From Cloacibacillus porcorum (GTDB taxonomy: Bacteria > Synergistota > Synergistia > Synergistales > Synergistaceae): 64,000 nt of DNA. The translations under genes and the position numbers were made by a program. The notes under the pieces are model-generated. The model was not told the origin of the DNA and ran no database searches. It saw only the letters and a list, made by a program, of their open reading frames with translations. Of this stretch, positions 38,021 to 47,140 are shown piece after piece. The stretch's first letter is position 1. Each line of letters starts with the position of its first letter. The stretch lies in assembly GCF_001701045.1 (NCBI RefSeq), contig NZ_CP016757.1, forward strand, positions 2,940,219-3,004,218. Reading direction: 5' to 3'.

Positions 38021-39094
38021 TCAGGCGTATTCTCCAGTGGGATAGAGTTTCGCACGCTCCTCGCCGTGCAGGACGCGCAGCGCGCCGGCGGCGAGCGATT
38101 CCAGTTCGTTTTCCCCCGGAAGTACGATGATGTCGCCGAGAAACTTTACCTTCCTGCCGACCAGCTCCATAAGCGCGTCCGAGTGAGCCATGCCGCCGGT
38201 GAGAATAACCGCGTCGATCTCTCCGTCAAGCGCCGCCGCGAGTTCGCCGATCCCCTTCGCGATCTGGTAGACGTATGCCTCAAGTATCAGCTTTGCGCGC
38301 GCGTCGTCCTCCGCCATTTTGAAGACCTCGCGGATATCGCGGGTCCCAAGGTAAGAGACAATACCCCAGCCGGAGAGCAGCTTTCGGCGCAGCTCATCCC
38401 GCGTGTACATCCCGCTGAAGCAGAGCTCGACCACCGCGTCCACCGGCAGTCCTCCGGCGCGCTCCGCGGAGAAGGGGCCGTCCGCCTTCGCGCCGATGAC
38501 GTCGACGATCCGTCCCCGGTCATGCGCCCCCATCGTCACCCCCGTGCCGAGATGGGCGATGACAAAGCGGCAGTCCTCATAACGTTTGCCCAGCGACGCC
38601 GCGGCCCTGCGCCCCATCGCCTTCTGGTTGAGCGCGTGCACAAGGCTGCCGCGCTCAATCTCGGGAGCGCCGGAAACGCGGGCGATATCCGAGAGCTCGT
38701 CGACCGACACGGGATCGACGATATAGGCGGGACAGTTTGAAAGCTTTGCAAAACGCTCCGAGATGAAGGCGCCGAGGTTTGAGGCATGGTCGCCGCGCGG
38801 CGCCTCCCGCAGGTAATCCTTCATCGCCGCGTTCACAAGATATGTGCCGGAGGGCATCGGCGCGAGCAGGCCGCCACGCCCCACCACGGCGTCAAAAGAA
38901 TTTTCCGCGAAACCGGCATCGGAGAGCGCCCGCGATATCAGCGCGCATCTCATATCGAGCTGGTCAAGTACGGCGGTGAAGGCCGACCTCTGGGAATCCG
39001 TCAGAGCGACATTTTTCTCAAATAACGGACGCTCATCCTCAAAGACCGCGATCTTCGTCGAAGTAGAGCCGGGATTCACCGCCAGGATCTTCAT
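38021..39094 (-). CDS. buk: Butyrate kinase
   Basis: A 357-residue ASKHA-fold acyl kinase that makes ATP from butyryl (or branched acyl) phosphate. ILAVNPGSTSTKIAVFE at residues 3-19, VVGRGGLLAPM near 83, IAHLGTGVTMGAHDRGRIVD near 175 and AVILTGGMAHSD near 290. Start at 39094 (MKILAV) instead of longer in-frame versions, which would run into the ptb gene. It lies 7 bases after ptb, forming the usual ptb-buk pair. In an amino-acid fermenter the substrates may be isobutyryl-, isovaleryl- or butyryl-phosphate. Confidence 0.93.
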   Translation of the reverse strand: MKILAVNPGSTSTKIAVFEDERPLFEKNVALTDSQRSAFTAVLDQLDMRCALISRALSDAGFAENSFDAVVGRGGLLAPMPSGTYLVNAAMKDYLREAPRGDHASNLGAFISERFAKLSNCPAYIVDPVSVDELSDIARVSGAPEIERGSLVHALNQKAMGRRAAASLGKRYEDCRFVIAHLGTGVTMGAHDRGRIVDVIGAKADGPFSAERAGGLPVDAVVELCFSGMYTRDELRRKLLSGWGIVSYLGTRDIREVFKMAEDDARAKLILEAYVYQIAKGIGELAAALDGEIDAVILTGGMAHSDALMELVGRKVKFLGDIIVLPGENELESLAAGALRVLHGEERAKLYPTGEYA

Positions 39095-39101
39095 ACCGCC
39101 G

Positions 39102-40013
39102 CTACCGTCCTCCAGAGACGAGGCAGGAGAGCGCGATGCCGTAGAACTTCGTCTCCGGGTCGTCGGTACGCGAAACAAGCACGATCGGCACCATCGCGCC
39201 AAGCACCACGCCGGCGAACTTCGCCTTGCAGTAGTGCACGAGCGTCTTGCAGTGGACGTTGCCGCACTCCAGGTTCGGAGCGAGCGTCAGATCCACCTTC
39301 CCCGCGATGACGCTGTTTATCCCCTTATGTTCCGCAGCCTCCTTTGAAGCCACGACGTCGATCGCCATCGGCCCCTCGACGGTACAGGTGCAGGGCAGCT
39401 CGTCAAATTCACCCTCACGCCAGGCGGCGACAAGGGCGGCGGCCTCCACCGTAGATGGGATATGCGGGTCCACGCGTTCGTTGGCCGCGATGCAGGCGAC
39501 GTTGACATGCTCGTAGCCCAGGGCGTGGATCGCCTTCAGGGCGTTTCTCAGGATATGCTTCTTCTGGTCCAGCGTCGGCGCCACGATAAAGGCCGTGTCG
39601 GTGCAGAAGGAGAGATGGTGCTCTCCGGGGATCTCCATCACCGCGAGATGGCTCAGAAGATGTCCCGCGCGCAGCCCCTGTTCACGGTCCAGCACGGCGC
39701 GCATGAAATCCGAGGTATTGACAAGCCCCTTCATCAGCGCGTCGCCGCTGCCCTCGCGGACAAGGGCGACGGCCTTTTTGGCCGCCTCCACGGGGTCGCC
39801 GGCATGAACGGTCTCCGACTTATCCGCGAGGCCGAACTCCTCCACAAGCGGCGCGATGACCCGCTCGTCGCCGGTGAATATGGCGTGCCCCAGCCCCTTG
39901 TCGAAGGCCAGCTTCACCGCCTCGATAGTCTCCCTGTCCGCCGCCGCGGCGACCAGGCTGCTTCCGCTGAGACAGCCGCAGTTATTTATCATTTCATCAA
40001 ATGTCTTATACAT
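39102..40013 (-). CDS. ptb: Phosphate butyryltransferase
   Basis: About 303 residues of the Ptb/phosphotransacetylase family. Visible: DKGLGHAIFTGDERVIAPL near 40, ALMKGLVNTSDFMRAVLDREQGLR near 90, LSHLAVMEIP, NVACIAANERVDPHIPSTVEA near 165 and VLVSRTDDPETKFYGIALSC at the C-terminus. Start at 40013 because CGGGAGG sits eight bases upstream. It converts acyl-CoA to acyl phosphate for butyrate kinase. First gene of the ptb-buk operon. Confidence 0.93.
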   Translation of the reverse strand: MYKTFDEMINNCGCLSGSSLVAAAADRETIEAVKLAFDKGLGHAIFTGDERVIAPLVEEFGLADKSETVHAGDPVEAAKKAVALVREGSGDALMKGLVNTSDFMRAVLDREQGLRAGHLLSHLAVMEIPGEHHLSFCTDTAFIVAPTLDQKKHILRNALKAIHALGYEHVNVACIAANERVDPHIPSTVEAAALVAAWREGEFDELPCTCTVEGPMAIDVVASKEAAEHKGINSVIAGKVDLTLAPNLECGNVHCKTLVHYCKAKFAGVVLGAMVPIVLVSRTDDPETKFYGIALSCLVSGGR

Positions 40014-40167
40014 CGATATTCCTCCCGCCGGTCTAAAGAATTTCCTCATAAATATGAGACATTATTAAAATACGGGAACGACAAATCCGCCTAATATTTA
40101 GCATCCTCAACTAGGTAAATTATACTATAATGAGGGCGATAGATTTATATATGGGAGAAACTTTTAA

Positions 40168-41526
40168 GTGAAAACAAATAATACCAAAGCCCTTGGCACC
40201 GCCCCGGTTGGGCCGCTGTTGTTAAAGCTCTCTATCCCGGCGATGGCGGGGATGTTTATGCTCTCGCTCTATAATGTCGTCGATGCCTTTTTTGTCGGGC
40301 GCGGCGTCGGCGCGCTCGGCATCGCCTCCGTCTTTATCTCCTTCCCCGCGACGCTTGTCATCATGGCGGTGTCGCAGACCTTCGGCGTGGGCGGCGCCTC
40401 CGTAATCGCCCGCGCGCTGGGAGCGGGAAGAAACGACGACGCCTCCGCGGCGCTCGGTACGATAATGACCTCCGGCCTGCTCTGCGCGTTCGTAATGACC
40501 GCCTTCCTAATGATATTCACCCGCCCGCTGCTGCTGATGCTCGGGGCCAATCACGAAATAATCGAATCATCGCTCACCTACGCGGACATTATCTTCATCG
40601 GCACCCCCGTTTTCTTCATGATGATGGTCTTCAACAACCTCGTGCGCGGCGAGGGCAACACCCGCCTCTCCATGCTGAGCATGGCGATCTCCTCCGGCGT
40701 GAACATCGCCCTCGACCCGCTCTTCATATTCGTATTCAAGTGGGGGCTCGCGGGCGCGGCCTGGGCCACCGTCATCGCTCAGATCTGCGCGCTCATCTGG
40801 CTGCTCTATTACTATTTCAGCGGCAAAAGCGCCGTCGCCGTGCGCCTGCACTGCCTGCGCCGGATATCACTGCCGCTGCTTACGCAGGTCATCTCCGTCG
40901 GCGCCTCGGCCTTCGTAAGGCAGGTGGGTATCGCCATCTCGTGGACGGTGCTCAACCGTATATTCGCCGACACCGGCGGCGCGATCGGCGTCGCCGCCTC
41001 AGGACTCGTACAGCGCATGCTCTCGCTCATCATCATGCCCATCCTCGGCATGGGACACGGGCTGCTGCCGCTCGTAGGCTACAACTACGGCGCGAAAAAC
41101 TACCGCCGGGTGCTGCGCGGCATGGGGCTGGCAAACGTCGCCTCCACCGCCATCTGCTTCGTATGCGCCATCTTCCTGCTCATCTTCCCGCGCGAGCTGC
41201 TCGCGCTTTTTTCCCACGACGAGGCGCTGCTCGCGAGCGGCGTGAGGGGAATCGTATGCGTCGCGGCGGGGCTCTCATTCGCCGGCTCTCAGACGATGAT
41301 CTCCACATACTATCAGGGCATCGGCAGCGCCAGGCTCGCCTTCTTCCTCTCGATGCTCCGCCCGCTGCTGCTCCATCCGCCGCTTGCCCTGGTACTCGCG
41401 GAACTCTTCGGCATGAACGGAGCCTGGGCCTCCTTCACCGCCGCCGATGTCCTGGCCTTCGCCATCTCCGGAGCTATCTATATAAGAGGCAGGCGCGAGC
41501 TGATACAAAGCGAACTGAAAGCGTGA
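40168..41526 (+). CDS. MATE-family efflux transporter
   Basis: A 452-residue, twelve-helix MATE protein. GPLLLKLSIPAMAGMFMLSLYNVVDAFFVGRGVG near the N-terminus (within the usual P..ag...l.nivD.ifvg motif) and FNNLVRGEGNTRLSM near 155 are typical. The GTG start follows GGGAGA. Substrate unknown (drug, peptide or flavin-type compounds in relatives). Followed by another MATE gene 59 bases on. Confidence 0.9.
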   Translation: MKTNNTKALGTAPVGPLLLKLSIPAMAGMFMLSLYNVVDAFFVGRGVGALGIASVFISFPATLVIMAVSQTFGVGGASVIARALGAGRNDDASAALGTIMTSGLLCAFVMTAFLMIFTRPLLLMLGANHEIIESSLTYADIIFIGTPVFFMMMVFNNLVRGEGNTRLSMLSMAISSGVNIALDPLFIFVFKWGLAGAAWATVIAQICALIWLLYYYFSGKSAVAVRLHCLRRISLPLLTQVISVGASAFVRQVGIAISWTVLNRIFADTGGAIGVAASGLVQRMLSLIIMPILGMGHGLLPLVGYNYGAKNYRRVLRGMGLANVASTAICFVCAIFLLIFPRELLALFSHDEALLASGVRGIVCVAAGLSFAGSQTMISTYYQGIGSARLAFFLSMLRPLLLHPPLALVLAELFGMNGAWASFTAADVLAFAISGAIYIRGRRELIQSELKA

Positions 41527-41585
41527 CGGTATCGCCGTATGCGAATATACCCCTATCTAATATATGAAAGGAATCATCACAGACG

Positions 41586-43013
41586 ATGAGACTCATAAAA
41601 AAGGCAAGACGCATCCTGAAACTGCGCGGCGCGGTGGACCTCGGCAGCAGCCCCGTGCTAAGCTCGCTGATACGCCTTTCCGTACCATCCATCGCGATGG
41701 TACTCTTCCACACGCTCTTCAACCTTGTGGACACTATCTTCATCTCCTGGCTTGGCGAGAGCCACATGGTCGCCATCTCCTACACCTTCCCCGTACAGAT
41801 CGGCGTCTTCGCCATACTTGAGGGAGTCGGCAACGGCGTCACGGCGCTCGTCGGCCGCAGACTGGGCGAAGGAGATCACGAGCTGGCGCAGAAAACGGCG
41901 ACGGCGGGCCTGGCCTTTGCCTATACACTCTGCCTCCTCTGGATTCCGTTTCTATTTCCCGGTCCTTCCAACGCCTTCTTCCGCATGTTGGGAGCGACAG
42001 ATCCCGTCACCCTGCGCCAGGCGTGGCTGTACAATATGTGGATACCGCCGATGCTGGTGCTCATCAGCTTTTCATATGTCGTGAACTCGATATTCAGATG
42101 CCAGGGCAATACGATGGTCCCTCTCTATTTCTTCCTCATCGCAAACGGGCTGAATTTCATCCTCGACCCGGTGTTCATCTTCGCCTTTGGCTGGGGTATG
42201 ACGGGCGCTGCGGCGGCGACCTTCACGGGGCGCTTCGTCGGTACCTTTTACCTTATAAAAAAACTGCGCGAGTCAAGCGAGATAAAACTATCCTTTTTCA
42301 CGAGACCGCGCCTGGGCATGATGAGGATATGGGGCGGGATAACGGCGATCGGGCTGCCCGTCACCCTCACCACCGGCAGCGTCGCCTTCGGCATGGGTAC
42401 CGTCAACAAAATACTTTCGACGACCTATGGCAACATCGCCGTCGCCGGCTGGATGGTGGGGCTGCGCATAGAGGACCTCGCCTTCAACACCCTGATGGGA
42501 ATCAACGACGCGCTCGTCCCCTTCCTCGCCTTCAACTACGGACGGCGCAGCCTTGAACGCATGAGACGCGGCATCAGCTCATCCTTCCTCATCAGCGGTG
42601 TGATAACGGTGGCGATCGGTCTCGCATTGGCCTTCGTTCCCCGCCCGATAATAAATCTCTTCCGCCCGACGGAAGAGGTCGCCGCCGTCGCCATACAGTC
42701 CATACGCATCACGATCGCGGGCTATCCGATGGTAATATACAGCGTACTTTACAACGCGCTCTTTATCGCCACCGGGTATTCCAGCTACGGCCTCGTCATT
42801 CAGGTATGCCGCAGTATGCTGCTGCGCGTGCCGGCGGTATGGCTGCTGGCCGGCATGGTCTCGATACACTGGATATGGCTCTTCCAGCCGATCTCCTTCG
42901 CGGGCGCGGCGGCGCTGACCTGGCTCTTCTCGTGGATACTGCTGAAAAAGCTGCGCAAAGATTTGAACATATCCCTGCCGGATAAAAATGTCTCAGACGG
43001 CCAAGAGGGTTAA
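41586..43013 (+). CDS. MATE-family efflux transporter
   Basis: A 475-residue, twelve-helix MATE protein with SVPSIAMVLFHTLFNLVDTIFISWLGE near residue 33, GVTALVGRRLGEGDHELAQKTA near 83, and FRCQGNTMVPLYF near 168. It is only distantly similar to the preceding MATE gene. The pair may form a heteromeric exporter or simply be neighbours; sequence does not decide. Confidence 0.9.
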   Translation: MRLIKKARRILKLRGAVDLGSSPVLSSLIRLSVPSIAMVLFHTLFNLVDTIFISWLGESHMVAISYTFPVQIGVFAILEGVGNGVTALVGRRLGEGDHELAQKTATAGLAFAYTLCLLWIPFLFPGPSNAFFRMLGATDPVTLRQAWLYNMWIPPMLVLISFSYVVNSIFRCQGNTMVPLYFFLIANGLNFILDPVFIFAFGWGMTGAAAATFTGRFVGTFYLIKKLRESSEIKLSFFTRPRLGMMRIWGGITAIGLPVTLTTGSVAFGMGTVNKILSTTYGNIAVAGWMVGLRIEDLAFNTLMGINDALVPFLAFNYGRRSLERMRRGISSSFLISGVITVAIGLALAFVPRPIINLFRPTEEVAAVAIQSIRITIAGYPMVIYSVLYNALFIATGYSSYGLVIQVCRSMLLRVPAVWLLAGMVSIHWIWLFQPISFAGAAALTWLFSWILLKKLRKDLNISLPDKNVSDGQEG

Positions 43014-43114
43014 CTGCGCGCCGCGGTCTCTCATGCCGCGCAAAGCCTTCGCTGGGCGGCGGCTGGAGCGGAAGATATCACGCCGCTGCGGGACCGGCCG
43101 ACGGCAGTAAAACC

Positions 43115-43143
43115 TTGACATATCCCGCCGTAGGGGCTATAAA
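43115..43143 (+). promoter_or_regulatory. Consensus sigma-70 promoter for iorAB
   Basis: TTGACA (43115-43120), a 17-base spacer and TATAAA (43138-43143). Transcription should start near 43150, giving a 5' leader of about 177 bases that contains a terminator-like hairpin. The rest of the 43014-43114 gap is GC-rich with short inverted repeats and no gene. Confidence 0.75.
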
Positions 43144-43251
43144 TATCTGCGGAAGGAGAGGGATAGCCCTCTTCGGTTTTAGGTTGAGCAAAGTTACAGA
43201 GAGATAATAGATAAGCGAAGACAGGTTTATTGATTGTGTGATTACATTCAA

Positions 43252-43284
43252 GGCTTTGTCGTTTGCGCGGCGAAGTCTTTTTTT
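43252..43284 (+). terminator. Candidate attenuator in the iorAB leader
   Basis: GGCTTTGTCG (43252-43261) pairs with CGGCGAAGTC (43268-43277) through ten pairs including three G-U, followed at once by seven T residues (43278-43284). It is an intrinsic terminator shape placed between the iorAB promoter and the iorA start, 43 bases before the ATG. No known riboswitch or leader peptide was recognised upstream, so the signal it responds to is unknown. Confidence 0.55.
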
Positions 43285-43326
43285 ATTGTCCGGTGCCTTT
43301 TAATATATGTGTGGAGGGAAAGATCA

Positions 43327-45126
43327 ATGGCTGTTAAGGTCTGCATGGGAAACGAAGCTATCGCGCTCGGAGCGCTGGCCGCAGGGGTAAAGGTCGCGGC
43401 CGGATATCCGGGGACGCCTTCGACGGAGATAATAGAGACGCTGATCACCGTCCATCATCCTGACGTGAAGGTACAGTGGTCGACGAACGAGAAGGTGGCC
43501 CTGGAGGTGGCGGCGGGCGCGGCCTACGCCGGCGCGCGCACGCTCTGCACGATGAAGCAGGTGGGGCTGAACGTCGCCTCCGACCCGCTGATGAGCCTCG
43601 CCTATATCGGGATCAAGGGCGGCATGGTGATTGCCGTCGCCGACGACCCCGGCCCCTGGTCCTCGCAGACGGAGCAGGACACCCGCAATTTCGCGAAGCA
43701 CGCCAACCTGCCGGTATTCGACCCCTCGTCGCCCGAAGAGGCCTACGAGATGGTGCAGGCGGCCTATGAACTCTCCGAGGCCTTTGCGCTGCCCGTATTC
43801 CTGCGCCCGACGACACGCGTCTGCCACGCGAGCGCCGACGTCGACGTACGCGAGGATATAACGATAAGAGAGGCTGAGGGCTTCAATAAGCGCCCCGAGT
43901 GGTGCATCTTCCCCGCGCTATCCTACCGGCGCCACGGCGAGCTTGAGGTGAAACAGAACGAACTGGCGCGCGCCTTCGACACGATGCCCTTCAACCGCAT
44001 CGAGCGCGGCGGCGCATCCCGCAAAGGCGTCGCCGTCTCCGGCGTCTCCTATCTGTACGCGAAAGAGGTCATCGGCGAGCTCGGCCTTGACGTCGTCCTC
44101 TATAAAGTTGGCACGCCCTATCCGCTGCCGGAAAAGACGACGCGCGATTTCCTTAATGAGGTCGACTCGGTGCTCGTCATCGAAGAGCTGGACCCCGTCG
44201 TCGAGGAGCAGCTTCTCATCGCCGCCGCTGGCAAGAGGCCGATCCTCGGCAAACGCAGCGGCCACATGCCCTGGAACGGCGAATATTCTTTCGAACTTAT
44301 CAAAAAGGCCCTGCTCTCCTATCTCGGCATAGAGGCCAAAGATACGGAGGCCGAGACGCTGCCGCCGCTTCCCGTGCGCCCGCCTGTGCTCTGCGCCGGC
44401 TGCCCGCACCGCGCCTCTTTCTACGAGGCGAAGGTGGCGACAAAGGACTGCGAAAAGGCCATTTACTGCGGCGACATCGGCTGTTATACGCTCGGCAACG
44501 CCGCGCCGCTCAATATGGTGGATACCTGCCTCTGCATGGGAGCGGGCATCACCATCGCGCAGGGGCTCGCGCTCGCTGAGCCCGGAACAAAGTGTCTCGC
44601 CTTCATCGGCGACTCCACATTCTTCCACACCGGCATTCCGGGAATAATCAACGCCGTCTATCAGGGAACGGACATCACGGTGATCATCCTTGACAACCGC
44701 ACCACCGCGATGACGGGACACCAGCCGCATCCCGGCACCGGCAAACGCGCGCTCGGCGACGACGCGCCGGCCCTCGATATTGAGACGATCCTCCGCGGCT
44801 GCGGCGTACGTCACATAGCGAGCGTCAACCCCTTCGATTATGAGGAGGCCGTCGCGGCGATGAAAGAGGCGGTCAATTACCCCGGACCTTCGGCGGTAAT
44901 AACGAAAGCCCCCTGTATCGCGCAGATAAAAAAGCCCTCGACGGCTCATTTTGTCGATGAAAAATGTATCAAATGCGGCAGATGTATCCGCGAGATCGGA
45001 TGCCCCGCGATCACCCCGGACGATACTGGGCGCGCCGTCATCAACAGCTCGCTCTGTACAGACTGCGCCCTCTGCGCCAATGTCTGTCCCGTCCACGCGA
45101 TAAAAAGAGGTGAGATAAATGGTTAA
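43327..45126 (+). CDS. iorA: Indolepyruvate ferredoxin oxidoreductase, alpha subunit
   Basis: About 599 residues. The enzyme oxidatively decarboxylates aryl pyruvates (from Trp, Phe, Tyr) to aryl-acetyl-CoA, reducing ferredoxin. Domains: N-terminal pyrimidine-binding domain with GNEAIALGALAAGVKVAAGYPGTPSTEI-like motif, an alpha/beta domain near 250, a TPP-binding part with CAGCPHRASFYEA near 352, GDIGCYTLG near 380 and GDSTFFHTGIPG near 425, and two C-terminal 4Fe-4S clusters (CIKCGRCIREIGC and CTDCALCANVC) from about 545. Start at 43327 with TGGAGGG upstream. Overlaps iorB by 8 bases. Confidence 0.96.
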   Translation: MAVKVCMGNEAIALGALAAGVKVAAGYPGTPSTEIIETLITVHHPDVKVQWSTNEKVALEVAAGAAYAGARTLCTMKQVGLNVASDPLMSLAYIGIKGGMVIAVADDPGPWSSQTEQDTRNFAKHANLPVFDPSSPEEAYEMVQAAYELSEAFALPVFLRPTTRVCHASADVDVREDITIREAEGFNKRPEWCIFPALSYRRHGELEVKQNELARAFDTMPFNRIERGGASRKGVAVSGVSYLYAKEVIGELGLDVVLYKVGTPYPLPEKTTRDFLNEVDSVLVIEELDPVVEEQLLIAAAGKRPILGKRSGHMPWNGEYSFELIKKALLSYLGIEAKDTEAETLPPLPVRPPVLCAGCPHRASFYEAKVATKDCEKAIYCGDIGCYTLGNAAPLNMVDTCLCMGAGITIAQGLALAEPGTKCLAFIGDSTFFHTGIPGIINAVYQGTDITVIILDNRTTAMTGHQPHPGTGKRALGDDAPALDIETILRGCGVRHIASVNPFDYEEAVAAMKEAVNYPGPSAVITKAPCIAQIKKPSTAHFVDEKCIKCGRCIREIGCPAITPDDTGRAVINSSLCTDCALCANVCPVHAIKRGEING

Positions 45127-45712
45127 GAGCATCGTAATCGCCGGCGTCGGCGGGCAGGGAACGCTGCTGGCCTCAAAGATACTCGCAACGGCCGCCGGAG
45201 CCAGAGGCCTGTTCGTCCGCACCTCGGAGACGATCGGCATGGCGCAGCGCGGAGGTTCGGTCTCCAGCCACCTGCGCATCGACGCGCGCGAGGCCTCGCC
45301 GATCATCCCCGGCGCACACGGAGATATCCTGCTCGGCTTCGAGCTCGCCGAGGCGGTGCGCATGATACCGAAGCTGAAGGCCGAAGCGAAGTGCGTCGTC
45401 AACACCGACCGTATCATCCCGACGAATGTCGCGCTCGGCAGGGGCGTCTATCTCGGAGACGAGTACCTCGCCCTGCTCAAAGACAGATACCCCGAGGCCG
45501 TCTTTATCGAAGGCGCGCCGCTCGCGCTCGCGGCGGGCGACATCCGCACGCTGAATATCGTAATCCTCGGCGCGGCCGTGGGAGCCTCGATGTTACCCTT
45601 CTCCGAAGAGGAGATACGCGCGGCGGTCAAGGCCTGTGTCAAGCCGAAGCTGCTCGCGATGAACGAGAGAGCCTTCGAGCTGGGGCTGAAAGCCTCCGGC
45701 GTCCGATGGTGA
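45119..45712 (+). CDS. iorB: Indolepyruvate ferredoxin oxidoreductase, beta subunit
   Basis: A 197-residue gamma-type domain of 2-oxoacid oxidoreductases: IVIAGVGGQGTLLASKILATA near residue 4, RTSETIGMAQRGGSVSSHLRI near 37, then DILLGFELAEAVRM near 70. Binds iorA as the CoA-handling subunit. Translationally coupled to iorA by an 8-base overlap and preceded by GAGGTGA. Confidence 0.96.
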   Translation: MVKSIVIAGVGGQGTLLASKILATAAGARGLFVRTSETIGMAQRGGSVSSHLRIDAREASPIIPGAHGDILLGFELAEAVRMIPKLKAEAKCVVNTDRIIPTNVALGRGVYLGDEYLALLKDRYPEAVFIEGAPLALAAGDIRTLNIVILGAAVGASMLPFSEEEIRAAVKACVKPKLLAMNERAFELGLKASGVRW

Positions 45713-45809
45713 GTTTCAGGAATTATAGGTAAATATTTTATTTCAGTTGAGGGTAAATCAGCCAAGAAAGTTTTTCAGAACAGAGAAGACAGTTAGGAGA
45801 GAATAAATT

Positions 45810-47039
45810 ATGAACGAACTTACGATAATGAGCCAGTGTTTCGCCCAGGTACGCCGCGCCGCCAAGGCCAGCCCGATGTACAGAGAAAAGTTCGCGGGGC
45901 TGCCCGTGGATACGATGATGACCCGCGAGCAGTTCGAAACGCTGCCCTTCACGACGAAACAGGACCTCCGCGACGCCTACCCGATGGGCATGCAGTGCGT
46001 GCCGAACGAAGAGATCGTCCGCGTGCACTCTTCGTCGGGCACTACGGGCATCCCCGTCATCATGCCCTACAGCGCGCAGGACCTCGAAGACTGGGCGGTG
46101 ATGATGGAACGCTGCTATCAGTTCGCGGGAGTGACGACCGCCGACCGCATCCAGATAACCCCCGGCTTCGGCCTCTGGACGGCGGGGCTCGGCTTTCAGG
46201 CCGGCGCCGAGCGCCTCGGCGCGATGGTCATCCCGACCGGCGCGGGCAACACCGACCGCCAGCTCCAGCTGATGCGCGACCTTGAGGCGAGCGTCCTCAT
46301 CGGCACCTCGTCCTACGGCCTCGTCATCGCCGAGGAGGTCGACAAGCGCGGCATGCGCGACGACATCCACCTCAAGCGTGGCATCTTCGGCTCCGAACGC
46401 TGGGGCGACAAGATCCGCGAGAGGATCTACGAGACGCTCGGCATCGAGTTTTTCGACATCTACGGACTGACGGAAATATACGGCCCCGGCATCGCGATCG
46501 ACTGCTGCGAACACACGGGCATGCACTACTTCAACGATTATATCTACTGCGAGATCATCGACCCGGCGACCGGCAAAGTGCTGCCAGACGGCGAGCAGGG
46601 CGAGATCGTGATCACCACCTTCCGCAAGGAGGCGGCGCCGCTGATCCGCTACCGCACGCGCGACATCTCGCGCATCATCCCCGGCGAATGCCCATGCGGC
46701 TCGCCCTTCCCGCGCCTCGACCGCATCGTCGGCCGCAGCGACGACATGATCAAGGTCAAAGGGACGAACATCTATCCGGCGCAGGTGGAGGAGATACTGA
46801 AGCGGATCGACGGCTTCTCCAGCGAATACCGCATCGTCCTCGAGAACGAAGACCTGCGCGACCGCATGATCGTTCAGGCAGAGATGAAGGATGGCTGCAA
46901 CCCGGAAGCCCTCGCGGAGTCGCTCGTCCGCGAATGCAAATCCGGCATCGGCATCCGCATAGTCCCGCAGGTGATGAAGCTCGGCGAACTGCCGCGAAGC
47001 GAAAAGAAGACGCAGCGCGTCATCGACAACAGGTATTAG
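45810..47039 (+). CDS. Arylacetate-CoA ligase (PaaK-like)
   Basis: A 409-residue AMP-forming ligase. VHSSSGTTGIPVIMPYS near residue 71 is the nucleotide-binding loop; FDIYGLTEIYGPGIAIDC near 218, PLIRYRTRDISRII near 277 and GRSDDMIKVKGTNIYPAQVEE near 310 complete the adenylate-forming motifs. Phenylacetate-CoA ligase family; directly behind iorAB it may work on indoleacetate or phenylacetate, in either direction, conserving energy from aryl-acetyl-CoA. Terminator follows. Confidence 0.9.
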   Translation: MNELTIMSQCFAQVRRAAKASPMYREKFAGLPVDTMMTREQFETLPFTTKQDLRDAYPMGMQCVPNEEIVRVHSSSGTTGIPVIMPYSAQDLEDWAVMMERCYQFAGVTTADRIQITPGFGLWTAGLGFQAGAERLGAMVIPTGAGNTDRQLQLMRDLEASVLIGTSSYGLVIAEEVDKRGMRDDIHLKRGIFGSERWGDKIRERIYETLGIEFFDIYGLTEIYGPGIAIDCCEHTGMHYFNDYIYCEIIDPATGKVLPDGEQGEIVITTFRKEAAPLIRYRTRDISRIIPGECPCGSPFPRLDRIVGRSDDMIKVKGTNIYPAQVEEILKRIDGFSSEYRIVLENEDLRDRMIVQAEMKDGCNPEALAESLVRECKSGIGIRIVPQVMKLGELPRSEKKTQRVIDNRY

Positions 47040-47074
47040 CGGCGCGCTGCGAACACAAAAAAAGGCTAAAACAG

Positions 47075-47111
47075 AGAGGCGCTCCGCATAAATTTACCGC
47101 GGAGCGCCTCT
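47075..47111 (+). terminator. Intrinsic-type hairpin after paaK-like gene
   Basis: A perfect 13-bp stem, AGAGGCGCTCCGC (47075-47087) with 47099-47111, followed by TAAAAATTTAAAA. It separates the plus-strand ior operon from the convergent amidase gene. Confidence 0.75.
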
Positions 47112-47140
47112 TAAAAATTTAAAATATCTTGTGGCGCGCG

